The notes below the pieces were generated by a model that saw nothing but the letters and a program-made list of their open reading frames with translations, did not search any database and was not told where the DNA came from. Below, in pieces: positions 55,853-63,454 of a stretch of 64,000 nt of DNA (its first letter is position 1; each line of letters starts with the position of its first letter). The translations under genes and the position numbers were made by a program. The DNA comes from Marinospirillum celere (lineage in GTDB: Bacteria > Pseudomonadota > Gammaproteobacteria > Pseudomonadales > Halomonadaceae), in contig NZ_FOLH01000001.1 in the NCBI RefSeq assembly GCF_900112235.1, positions 372,001-436,000 of the forward strand, written 5' to 3'.

Positions 55853-56603
55853 GGTTAGTGTTGTTGTTCCTGTTTTTAATTCAGAAGCTTATCTTGCAGC
55901 TTGTTTGAACTCTTTACTGACCCAGTCTTATGAAGATTTTGAAGTTCTGATTGTAGATGATGGCTCGACTGATGCATCTTTGCATGTGATTCGGCCTTTT
56001 GTAGAAAAGGATTCGCGCTTTCAGCTGATTAAGTGTGATGAGAACCACGGGCCTGCTTATGCACGTAATCAAGGTATCGCTGTTGCTAAGGGACGTTATG
56101 TGGCTTTTTTGGATAGTGATGACTATTGGTTGCCAACGAAGCTTGAGCGTCAACTTGCTTTTATGCAGGAGAAGAGCACACCTTTAAGCTTTACTGCTTA
56201 TTGGCGTTGTGACGGCGAAGGCGAGCCAAAGGATTTGGTTTCTGCACCTCATCAGGTTGATTATTTTGGTTTGCTGAAGGGTAATGTGATGGGCTGTTCC
56301 ACTGTTATGTATGACACGGCTTTTTTTGGCCGAGTGCTTATGCCTTTGCTGGACAAACGCCAGGATTTTGCCCTTTGGTTACAGCTTTTGAAGCAGGTTG
56401 AAGTGGCTAGGGGGTTGCAGGAGCCCTTGGCCGTCTATCGGCGTCGGGCAGGTTCTTTGTCTAGCAATAAGTTGGTTTCTGCCTGGGCTAATTGGCGGTT
56501 TTATCGTCGCCAGGTGGGTCTGGGTTTTTTGCCAGCAGTCTATTATTTTTCGTGTTATGCCATTTATGGGCTAAAGAAACACTGTCGTAAAGGTCGTAAG
56601 TAA
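55824..56603 (+). CDS. GT2 family glycosyltransferase
   Basis: 259 residues from the ATG at 55824, inside the end of the previous gene (a TTG at 55818 and an ATG at 55839 are alternatives). GT-A motifs: EVSVVVPVFNSEAYL, LIVDDGSTDAS, ARNQGIAVAKGRYVAFLDSDDYW, and a C-terminal DFALWLQLLK acceptor-side motif. Compact, WaaV/WfgD-like GT2. Its stop overlaps the start of the epimerase gene. Confidence 0.9.
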   Translation: MWVSSMPKPEVSVVVPVFNSEAYLAACLNSLLTQSYEDFEVLIVDDGSTDASLHVIRPFVEKDSRFQLIKCDENHGPAYARNQGIAVAKGRYVAFLDSDDYWLPTKLERQLAFMQEKSTPLSFTAYWRCDGEGEPKDLVSAPHQVDYFGLLKGNVMGCSTVMYDTAFFGRVLMPLLDKRQDFALWLQLLKQVEVARGLQEPLAVYRRRAGSLSSNKLVSAWANWRFYRRQVGLGFLPAVYYFSCYAIYGLKKHCRKGRK

Positions 56604-57547
56604 TGCTGGCACTAGTTGGTGGTAGTGGCTTTATCGGTACCCGTTTGGCTCTGCGTTTGGCTGCTGGTGAGCAGGCTTTCTCAATTCAAGACAAGGTGTT
56701 GGGTACTGCTTACCCAGAGCTGACCTGTCCGGTTGATGTTAGAGATATCGGCGCTTTAAGGTCTGCTTTGCGAGGTGCTGAGTGTATTGTTAATCTTGCC
56801 GCTGAGCATCTTGATAATGTTCAGCCCACTTCACTTTATTACGATGTGAATGTTGGGGGCGCTGAAAATTTATGTGCTGTTGCTGAAGAGCTGGGTATTC
56901 AGCGTATTGTGTTTACCAGTAGTGTTGCTGTCTATGGCTTTGCGCCGGCCAACACGGATGAAAGTGGAGAGATTAACCCTTTCCACGACTATGGAAAGAG
57001 TAAGTGGCAGGCTGAAGAGGTGTTTCGTCAGTGGCAAGTCAAGGATGCTGCTAACCGCAGCTTGGTCATCGTGCGCCCAACGGTCGTATTTGGTGAGGGT
57101 AATCGTGGTAATGTCTACAATCTGCTGAAGCAAATTGCTTCAGGCCGGTTTGTGATGCTGGGTGAAGGCACAAATGTAAAGTCCATGGCCTATGTTGAAA
57201 ATGTGGCGGCTTTTTTGGAGTTTTCGCTGGGTTTTGGTCCTGGTATTCACACTTACAATTATGTAGACAAACCTGATATGGATATGAATACTTTGGTCAG
57301 TCAGGTTCGTGCCACTTTAGGTAGAGGGCAGGGGGTTGGTGTACGCTTGCCCTATTCTCTTGGGTTGCTGGCAGGTTATGGTTTTGATGTGCTAGCTCGC
57401 TTGTCAGGGCGTAAGTTGCCTGTAAGTAGTCTTAGGGTGAAGAAATTTTGTTCGACGACCCAGTTTGCTAGCAGTGTTGAGTTGACGGGCTTTCAAGCGC
57501 CTGTTGGCTTGAAAGATGGGTTGGAACGAACGCTAAGAAAGCTTTGA
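56603..57547 (+). CDS. NAD-dependent epimerase/dehydratase
   Basis: 314 residues, extended SDR. GGSGFIGTRLA cofactor motif, NLAAEHLDNV, TSSVAVYG (catalytic Ser), YGKSK (catalytic YxxxK), VRPTVVFGEGNRGNVYNLL. The aspartate after beta-2 is not obvious. Nucleotide-sugar modification is likely. Overlaps the upstream GT2 stop by one base and precedes the sugar transferase. Confidence 0.9.
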   Translation: MLALVGGSGFIGTRLALRLAAGEQAFSIQDKVLGTAYPELTCPVDVRDIGALRSALRGAECIVNLAAEHLDNVQPTSLYYDVNVGGAENLCAVAEELGIQRIVFTSSVAVYGFAPANTDESGEINPFHDYGKSKWQAEEVFRQWQVKDAANRSLVIVRPTVVFGEGNRGNVYNLLKQIASGRFVMLGEGTNVKSMAYVENVAAFLEFSLGFGPGIHTYNYVDKPDMDMNTLVSQVRATLGRGQGVGVRLPYSLGLLAGYGFDVLARLSGRKLPVSSLRVKKFCSTTQFASSVELTGFQAPVGLKDGLERTLRKL

Positions 57548-57621
57548 TTTATTTTTTATGTATAATTGCACCGCTAGTGTAGTTATTGGTTATTTCTTGG
57601 TGTAGGTTTGCGCACCGGTTG

Positions 57622-58920
57622 ATGGTTTCGGATTCTGGGGTAGGTGTGCGGATTGAATTAGAGCGTCGTCATTCACGGTGGTACGAGAGGCTTTTGCTAG
57701 GCCTTCCCTTCCAGCTTTTTGTAGGCCTGTTGTTTGTTGGCTTCTTACCTGCTTGGAACCGGTGGGGCTGGGTCTTTTGGCAGGATGCTACCCAGGTGCA
57801 GATTAATACCACTTTGGCCGTAAGCCTTGCTTATGTGGCGGTCACTTTCACCCTGCGCCGGGTTATGCACTTTTCCAGTGGTCAGACAGCGGCCTATATT
57901 TTGCCTACCGTTAGTTTTGCTTATCTTTTGGCTATCGCTGTCCTTTTTTTTACTCGTGTGGATTATGCCCGCCAAGTTGTTTTTGCTTCCTTCCTTCTAA
58001 CTTGTTTCTGGTGTTTTGCGGGCTATTTTTTGGGCCGGCGCTATCGTTTACCCAAGTTTGCTTTAGTGCCCTTTGGTGAGGGTAACAGTTTGAAGCCCCG
58101 ACGAAATTTAGATGTACGCCTCTTGGAATACCCTGATTTTCAAGGGGTTCGCTATGATGGCGTTGTCGCGGATTTGCATGCTGAAGATTTGCCACCCCAA
58201 TGGGAAAAGTTTTTGGCCCGTTGTGCTTTAAGCCATGTGCCTGTGTACCATGTGCGCCAGATTTATGAGTCACATACAGGCCGGGTAAAGATAGAACACT
58301 TGTCTGAGAATGTGTTTGGCTCGCTTTTGCCACCTCTTTTTTACGTTGGCTTTAAGCGGGTGGTGGATACCCTGGCAGCTTTGCTGCTGCTCCCGATTTT
58401 CCTACCTTTTTTTGCCCTACTTGCTGTGCTGATTCGCTTGGATTCCCCCGGTAGCCCCATTTTTGTTCAGGAGCGTGTGGGCTATCGTGCGCGCCGATTC
58501 AAGATGTATAAATTCCGAAGTATGTATCTGAACTGTCAGGGTACGGGTTATGCCAAGGGTATTTGTGATCCCAGGATCACGCGCATAGGCCGCTGGATGC
58601 GTAAGTATCGCATTGATGAGTTGCCGCAGATTTTGAATGTTTTGAAAGGTGAGATGAGCTTTATTGGGCCTCGTCCTGAGTCCGTTCATCTGTCTGAGTC
58701 TTATGAGCATGAAGTTCCTTTCTTTAGTTATCGCCATGTTGTTAGGCCGGGGATTTCTGGTTGGGCTCAGGTCAATCAAGGCTATGCCGCCGAGGTGGAT
58801 GAGATGAATAAAAAACTACAATATGACTTTTACTATATTAAAAACTTTTCTTTGTGGTTGGATATTCTGATTGTCTTCAAAACCATTCGCACCATCGTTA
58901 CAGGGTTTGGGGCTAGATAA
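57622..58920 (+). CDS. Polyprenyl-phosphate sugar-1-phosphate transferase (initiating GT)
   Basis: 432 residues from the ATG at 57622; the frame is open to a TTG at 57586, and a GTG at 57640 is also possible. N-terminal membrane helices (four, to about residue 140), a Rossmann-like middle part, then the bacterial sugar-transferase domain: FKRVVDTLAALLLLPIFLP, PIFVQERVGYRARRFKMYKF, KYRIDELPQILNVLKGEMSF, GPRPESV, RPGISGWAQVNQGY. It starts glycan synthesis by loading the first sugar phosphate on undecaprenyl phosphate. Last gene of the glycan run. Confidence 0.93.
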   Translation: MVSDSGVGVRIELERRHSRWYERLLLGLPFQLFVGLLFVGFLPAWNRWGWVFWQDATQVQINTTLAVSLAYVAVTFTLRRVMHFSSGQTAAYILPTVSFAYLLAIAVLFFTRVDYARQVVFASFLLTCFWCFAGYFLGRRYRLPKFALVPFGEGNSLKPRRNLDVRLLEYPDFQGVRYDGVVADLHAEDLPPQWEKFLARCALSHVPVYHVRQIYESHTGRVKIEHLSENVFGSLLPPLFYVGFKRVVDTLAALLLLPIFLPFFALLAVLIRLDSPGSPIFVQERVGYRARRFKMYKFRSMYLNCQGTGYAKGICDPRITRIGRWMRKYRIDELPQILNVLKGEMSFIGPRPESVHLSESYEHEVPFFSYRHVVRPGISGWAQVNQGYAAEVDEMNKKLQYDFYYIKNFSLWLDILIVFKTIRTIVTGFGAR

Positions 58921-58925
58921 AAAAC

Positions 58926-59056
58926 ATCGCGCACAGAGTGCGCTCCCACATGTAGGAGCTTTCTCCGAAAGCGATTCTTTGATGCTTCGATTATCGCGCA
59001 GAGGACTGCGCTCCTACAGGTGGTAGCTCTCTGTGGGAGCTCTCTCCGAGAGCGAT
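58926..59056. repeat. REP cluster between sugar transferase and pgm
   Basis: Five or so units: inverted GCGCAC/GTGCGC, direct GCTTTC/GAAAGC, inverted GCGCAG/CTGCGC and direct GCTCTC/GAGAGC types. The linker GATGCTTCGATTATCGCGCA also occurs in the 60.7-kb array. Forms most of the 160-base intergenic gap. Confidence 0.85.
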
Positions 59057-59080
59057 TTATATCTAAACAAGGTTTGTTAA

Positions 59081-60658
59081 ATGCAAAAAGTTCTTTCGGC
59101 CTTCACTGAGGTGGAGGCTTCTTCGTTAAAGCCGGTTAAATTTGGTACTTCGGGTCATCGGGGTTCTTCGCTGAATGCATCTTTCAATGCACCCCATCTG
59201 CTGGCAATTACGCAGGCTGTGGTGGCTTATCGCCGAAAAGCGGGGATTAGTGGGCCTTTGTTTTTGGGTAAGGATACGCATGCACTTTCGCAACCAGCTT
59301 GGGAATTGGTACTGCGCCAGTTGGTAGCTTTGAAGGTGGATGTTCGTCTGCAAACTGATTTAGGTTTTACGGCCACGCCTTTGGTGAGTCATGCGATTTT
59401 GCAGCATAACCATAACCAGTCTTCGCGTTTACCCCAGGCGGATGGTTTGATTTTAACCCCTTCGCATAATCCACCTGAGGATGGGGGGATTAAATACAAC
59501 CCGCCACATGGTGGGGCCGCAGAAGGGGAAGTGACTACCTGGATAGAACAAGAGGCCAATAGGCTTTTACAGGCCGGTGAGCTTGAAGAGCCTGCTGTCA
59601 GCCTTGAAGAGGCTTTGCTGCATTCGGGTCGTTATGATTTTGTGGGTGAGTATGTTCGCCAGTTGGATGAGGTGGTGGATACTCATGCGATTCGTAAAGC
59701 CAACCTGAAGCTGGGTGCGGACCCCTTGGGTGGTGCGGCTTTACCGATTTGGCAGGCGATTGCTGGAACTTTGGAGTTGCCCGTTGAGGTGATGAACCCT
59801 GTGTTGGCGACGGATTTTGCATTTATGCCACCGGACCATGATGGCAAGATACGCATGGACTGCTCTAGCAGTGCGGTGATGAGTAAGCTGCTGGCAGTAA
59901 AAGATGACTATGACCTGGCCTTTGGTAATGACCCTGATGCGGATCGTCATGGTGTGGTGGATGCACAGGGGCTTTTGAACCCCAATCATTATTTAGCCGT
60001 TTGTGCTGATTATTTGCTTCGCAACCGTGGGGGCTGGCCTAAGGCTATTCAGATTGGCAAAACTCTGGTTTCTTCTTCTTTGATTGACCGGGTTGTGGAA
60101 GCAGCAGGTCATTCCGTTTATGAAGTGCCTGTTGGCTTTAAGTGGTTTGTGGAAGGCTTGAGTGAAGGCTGGCTGGGTTTTGCGGGCGAGGAAAGCGCAG
60201 GGGCCAGTTTGCTGACTTTTAATGGCAAACCCTGGAGTACCGATAAGGATGGTATTGCGCTCTGCTTGTTGGCCGCTGAAATTCTGGCGGTGACAGGCAA
60301 AACACCCCATGAGTACTATGCTGATTTAACCCAAGAACTGGGAGCGCCCATTTATAAGCGGGTGGATGTGGCCTGTTCTGAAGCCCTGCAGGCGCGTTTG
60401 CTTAACCTTCAGCCCGAAGAGGTTGAACTGAAGGTTTTGGGTGGCGAGCCCGTTCAAAACATCATGACCCAGGCACCCGGTAATGGCGCTTCTATAGGTG
60501 GAGTGAAATGGGTAACAGCCCAGGGCTGGTGTGCGTTAAGACCGAGTGGCACGGAAACCCTGTATAAAATCTATGCAGAAAGTTTTGCTGGTGAGGCCTT
60601 CCTTGAAGCAATGATTAAGGATGTACAGGCCCGGCTGGAGCTTGTTGGGGCTCGCTGA
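59081..60658 (+). CDS. pgm: Phosphoglucomutase (alpha-D-glucose specific)
   Basis: Interconverts glucose-6-P and glucose-1-P for UDP-glucose supply. 525 residues. PVKFGTSGHRGSS at the N-terminus, phosphoserine loop LILTPSHNPPEDGGIKYN, metal loop GNDPDADRHG, sugar loop GEESAGASL and phosphate-binding RPSGTETLYKIY, all intact. With ugd it links central metabolism to UDP-glucuronate. REP clusters lie on both sides. Confidence 0.96.
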   Translation: MQKVLSAFTEVEASSLKPVKFGTSGHRGSSLNASFNAPHLLAITQAVVAYRRKAGISGPLFLGKDTHALSQPAWELVLRQLVALKVDVRLQTDLGFTATPLVSHAILQHNHNQSSRLPQADGLILTPSHNPPEDGGIKYNPPHGGAAEGEVTTWIEQEANRLLQAGELEEPAVSLEEALLHSGRYDFVGEYVRQLDEVVDTHAIRKANLKLGADPLGGAALPIWQAIAGTLELPVEVMNPVLATDFAFMPPDHDGKIRMDCSSSAVMSKLLAVKDDYDLAFGNDPDADRHGVVDAQGLLNPNHYLAVCADYLLRNRGGWPKAIQIGKTLVSSSLIDRVVEAAGHSVYEVPVGFKWFVEGLSEGWLGFAGEESAGASLLTFNGKPWSTDKDGIALCLLAAEILAVTGKTPHEYYADLTQELGAPIYKRVDVACSEALQARLLNLQPEEVELKVLGGEPVQNIMTQAPGNGASIGGVKWVTAQGWCALRPSGTETLYKIYAESFAGEAFLEAMIKDVQARLELVGAR

Positions 60659-60848
60659 GGGAGCTTTCTCCAAAAGCGATGCTTTGCGCTTCGATAATCG
60701 CGCACAGAGTGCGCTCCTACAAACTCTGCAGAAGGTTTCTGTGGGAGCTTTCTCCAAAAGCGATGCTTTGCGCTTCGATAATCGCGCACAGAGTGCACTC
60801 CTACAAAGTCTGTAGAAGGTTTCTGTGGGAGCTTTCTCTGAAAGCGAT
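60659..60848. repeat. 84-bp tandem REP array after pgm
   Basis: Units start at 60659, 60743 and 60827, exactly 84 bp apart. Each has GGGAGCTTTCTCCAAAAGCG AT, a spacer GCTTTGCGCTTCGATA, an inverted GTGCGC/GCGCAC unit and a spacer ending AAGGTTTCTGT. Two full units and one partial. Copies differ at a few positions. Confidence 0.9.
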
Positions 60849-60874
60849 ATTTTGTTAGAAAAGGGTCAACCTGT

Positions 60875-61315
60875 ATGGATTACTCTGATGTCCGCTGGAT
60901 CCAGCGTTTCCACAATTTTAGCCGAGCTTTCAGTCTTCTGCGTGAAGCTCTGGAGTTGGAGCCTGCTTCTTTGAGCCAGCTTGAAAAAGAAGGGATTATC
61001 CAGCGCTTTGAATATACCTTTGAGCTGGCCTGGAAGGTGCTGAAAGATAAAATGGAGCAAGATGGCTTGGTCTTGGATCAAATTTCTCCCAAAGGAGTGA
61101 TTCGTCAAGCTTTTGCAGCCAAATATATTAGTGATGCTGAAACCTGGATAAAAATGATTGGTGATCGAAATCTGATGAGCCACACCTATGATTTCGCCAA
61201 GTTTGAAGCCATTATCAAAACCTTGAGGGAAGAATATCTGCCATTGCTGGATGCTTTCTATTTTCAGCTAATGGAGGAAGTGCTTGAAACAACTAAAGAT
61301 CGGCCTGAGTTCTGA
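60875..61315 (+). CDS. HEPN toxin-like protein (HI0074/HepT family)
   Basis: 146 residues, all helical. HEPN motif Rx4H is visible in GDRNLMSHTYD, following IQRFEYTFELAWKVLKDKMEQ and ISPKGVIRQAFAA, the pattern of nucleotidyltransferase substrate-binding proteins of the HI0074 family. In HepT/MntA pairs the HEPN protein is an RNase toxin that MntA inactivates by adding AMP. Overlaps the MntA-like gene by 32 bases. Starts after the REP array. Confidence 0.9.
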   Translation: MDYSDVRWIQRFHNFSRAFSLLREALELEPASLSQLEKEGIIQRFEYTFELAWKVLKDKMEQDGLVLDQISPKGVIRQAFAAKYISDAETWIKMIGDRNLMSHTYDFAKFEAIIKTLREEYLPLLDAFYFQLMEEVLETTKDRPEF

Positions 61316-61592
61316 ACAGCTGGAACAGCTGCGCGAGGTTTTTGCTCGCCATACCCTAATCGAAGAAGTTCTGGTTTACGGCTCACGTGCGAAGGGTAAT
61401 TATCATGAGCGCAGCGACCTGGATTTGGCCTTGAAAGGCAGGCTGGATCGTCACCTTCTGGCTGCCATTAAGCTAGACCTGGAAGAAACAGACTTGCCGC
61501 TTGGCTTTGATGTGCTGGATTACCAGGAAATCAATAATGCCTTGCTGAAAGACCATATTGATCGAGTGGGCGTGGTTATTTATTCGCAATAA
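61284..61592 (+). CDS. Minimal nucleotidyltransferase, MntA-like antitoxin
   Basis: 102 residues from a TTG start with GGAGGAAG before it, inside the end of the HEPN gene. Nucleotidyltransferase motif VLVYGSRAKGNYHERSDLDL gives the GSx10DxD pattern complete. Predicted to AMPylate the partner HEPN toxin. The TTG start and the overlap suggest translation coupled to the toxin. Lies 26 bases before pgi. Confidence 0.9.
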   Translation: MKQLKIGLSSEQLEQLREVFARHTLIEEVLVYGSRAKGNYHERSDLDLALKGRLDRHLLAAIKLDLEETDLPLGFDVLDYQEINNALLKDHIDRVGVVIYSQ

Positions 61593-61618
61593 ACAACTTA
61601 AATATAACCAGGAAAGTT

Positions 61619-63454
61619 ATGTCTCAGGAGTTATTAACCCAACGCAGTGCTTTTGCAAATCTTCAAGCCTTGGCAAATCAGAAAAAAAAGCTAGTGGATT
61701 TGTTCAGTGAGGATTCCCGGCGTGCACAGAAAATGACGGTGTCCGCTGGCTCTATGACGCTGGATTTTAGTAAGCAGCGGGTGACGGGTGAAGTGCTGGA
61801 AGCACTTGAAAAACTGGCATTGGAAGCGAAACTTCCTAGCCGCATTAAGGCTTTGTTTGCCGGTGAAAAGGTCAATATCAGTGAAGACCGCGCAGCCTTG
61901 CATACTGCTTTGCGTGCCCCCGCTGATAAACGCCCTGAAGGCCTGGATGCGGTAGATGAGCAGCTGGAGCGAATGGCTGTTCTGGTTGAAAAGGTGCAGT
62001 CGGGTGTTTGGCGCGGATTTTCAGGTAAACGTATTACCGATGTGGTTAATCTGGGGGTAGGTGGTAGTGACCTGGGCCCTTTGATGGTGACTCAGGCGTT
62101 GCGTGAATTCACTCAACCTGAAGCACGTTCTTTGAAGGTTCACTTTGCTTCAACCATCGATGGTAGTCAGCTATTTGATCTGTTGGATCATTTAAACCCT
62201 GAAACCACGCTTTTTTGTATTGCCTCCAAGTCTTTTACCACCATCGATACCCTGTCCAATGCCGATACGGTACGTTCCTGGCTGGGCAGCTATTGCCCTG
62301 ATTCCGAGCTACTGCACCGTTGTCACTTTATTGGTATGTCAGCTTCGCGGGAAAAAATGACCGCCTGGGGCTTGCCAGAGGCTAATCAGTTATATTTCTG
62401 GGATTGGGTGGGTGGACGCTTTTCACTTTGGGCCACCATTGGTTTGCCTATCGCTTTGTCTTTGGGCATGTCTGTTTTCAGAGAGCTACTAGCCGGTGCC
62501 CATGAGCTGGATGAGCATTTTCGTTCAGCTGCTCCTTTAGAAAACCTGCCAATGATGATGGCGCTACTGGGGGTTTGGAATGTCAACTTTTTGGATATTC
62601 GGGCTCATGCCATTCTGCCTTATGACGGGCGTTTGAAATATTTTCCTTCCTACCTTGAGCAGTTGGAAATGGAGAGTAATGGCAAGTCAGTGACTAGTGA
62701 TGGCCAACCCTTGGATTATGCGACCTGTCCTGTGCTTTGGGGTGAGATAGGGGCGAATGCCCAGCATGCTTTTTATCAGCTTCTGCACCAGGGAACCCAG
62801 GCTGTTGCTTCAGATTTTATTATTGCTGCCAGTCGTTATGATAACGCCTGTGAATTTGCTCATTATGAGCAGCTGGTTGCTCAACATGAGCTGAATATTG
62901 CCAACTGCCTGGCCCAGTCACGGGTATTGGCTTTGGGTAATGCGGCAGTCGAGCCGACCGATAACCCTTTTCGGCATTATCCGGGTAATCAGCCTTCTTC
63001 AACCTTGATACTTGAGCGCTTGGATGCCCGAAGTCTGGGTGCCTTGATTGCCACCTATGAGCACAAGGTTTATGCCCAAGCTTGCTTGTGGGGAATTAAC
63101 CCCTTTGATCAATGGGGTGTGGAATTGGGCAAGCAGGTTGCCCAGCAGTTACAGCCCTTATTGAATGGATCGTCCTCAGAGAGGACTCCTACAAAACCTG
63201 TGGGAGCTCACCCCAACCCTGTGGGAGCTCACCCCAACCCTGTGGGAGCTCACTCTGTGAGCGATTCGCGCAGTGGACTGCGCTCCCACAATCTGGACCT
63301 AGATTCTTCCACTATAAATTTGGCTCAGCTAATTGAGTCTTATAGAGCAGGATCGTCCTCGGAGAGGACTCCTACAGAATCTGTGGGAGCTCTCACTAAT
63401 CCTGTGGGAGCTCACTCTGTGAGCGATAATCACCCTAAAGGAGGCCAATCATGA
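61619..63454 (+). CDS. pgi: Glucose-6-phosphate isomerase with REP insertions in the C-terminus
   Basis: Interconverts glucose-6-P and fructose-6-P. 611 residues, about 60 more than the usual 550. Core is normal: VVNLGVGGSDLGPLMV, SKSFTTIDTLSNA, FWDWVGGRFSLW, GNQPSSTLILERL, and the catalytic Lys region YEHKVYAQACLWGINPFDQWG. After LQPLLNG two stretches coded by REP DNA appear (63169-63289 and 63352-63427), giving SSSERTPTKPVGAHPNPVGA and a similar tail. Between them the normal last helix (DSSTINLAQLIESYRA) is still in frame. The stop overlaps the next gene as ATGA. Confidence 0.95.
   Translation: MSQELLTQRSAFANLQALANQKKKLVDLFSEDSRRAQKMTVSAGSMTLDFSKQRVTGEVLEALEKLALEAKLPSRIKALFAGEKVNISEDRAALHTALRAPADKRPEGLDAVDEQLERMAVLVEKVQSGVWRGFSGKRITDVVNLGVGGSDLGPLMVTQALREFTQPEARSLKVHFASTIDGSQLFDLLDHLNPETTLFCIASKSFTTIDTLSNADTVRSWLGSYCPDSELLHRCHFIGMSASREKMTAWGLPEANQLYFWDWVGGRFSLWATIGLPIALSLGMSVFRELLAGAHELDEHFRSAAPLENLPMMMALLGVWNVNFLDIRAHAILPYDGRLKYFPSYLEQLEMESNGKSVTSDGQPLDYATCPVLWGEIGANAQHAFYQLLHQGTQAVASDFIIAASRYDNACEFAHYEQLVAQHELNIANCLAQSRVLALGNAAVEPTDNPFRHYPGNQPSSTLILERLDARSLGALIATYEHKVYAQACLWGINPFDQWGVELGKQVAQQLQPLLNGSSSERTPTKPVGAHPNPVGAHPNPVGAHSVSDSRSGLRSHNLDLDSSTINLAQLIESYRAGSSSERTPTESVGALTNPVGAHSVSDNHPKGGQS
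63169..63289 (+). repeat. REP units inside the pgi reading frame, first block
   Basis: An inverted GTCCTC/GAGGAC unit, then a 21-bp tandem TGTGGGAGCTCACCCCAACCC, a full GCTCAC/GTGAGC unit and an inverted GCGCAG-type unit. Translated as repeats of PVGAHPN. The frame is preserved. Confidence 0.85.
63352..63427 (+). repeat. REP units inside the pgi reading frame, second block
   Basis: An inverted GTCCTC/GAGGAC unit, a partial GGGAGCTCTCAC unit and a full GTGGGAGCTCACTCTGTGAG CGAT unit. It follows the normal end of Pgi and has shifted the stop to 63452, onto the start of the next gene. Confidence 0.85.
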
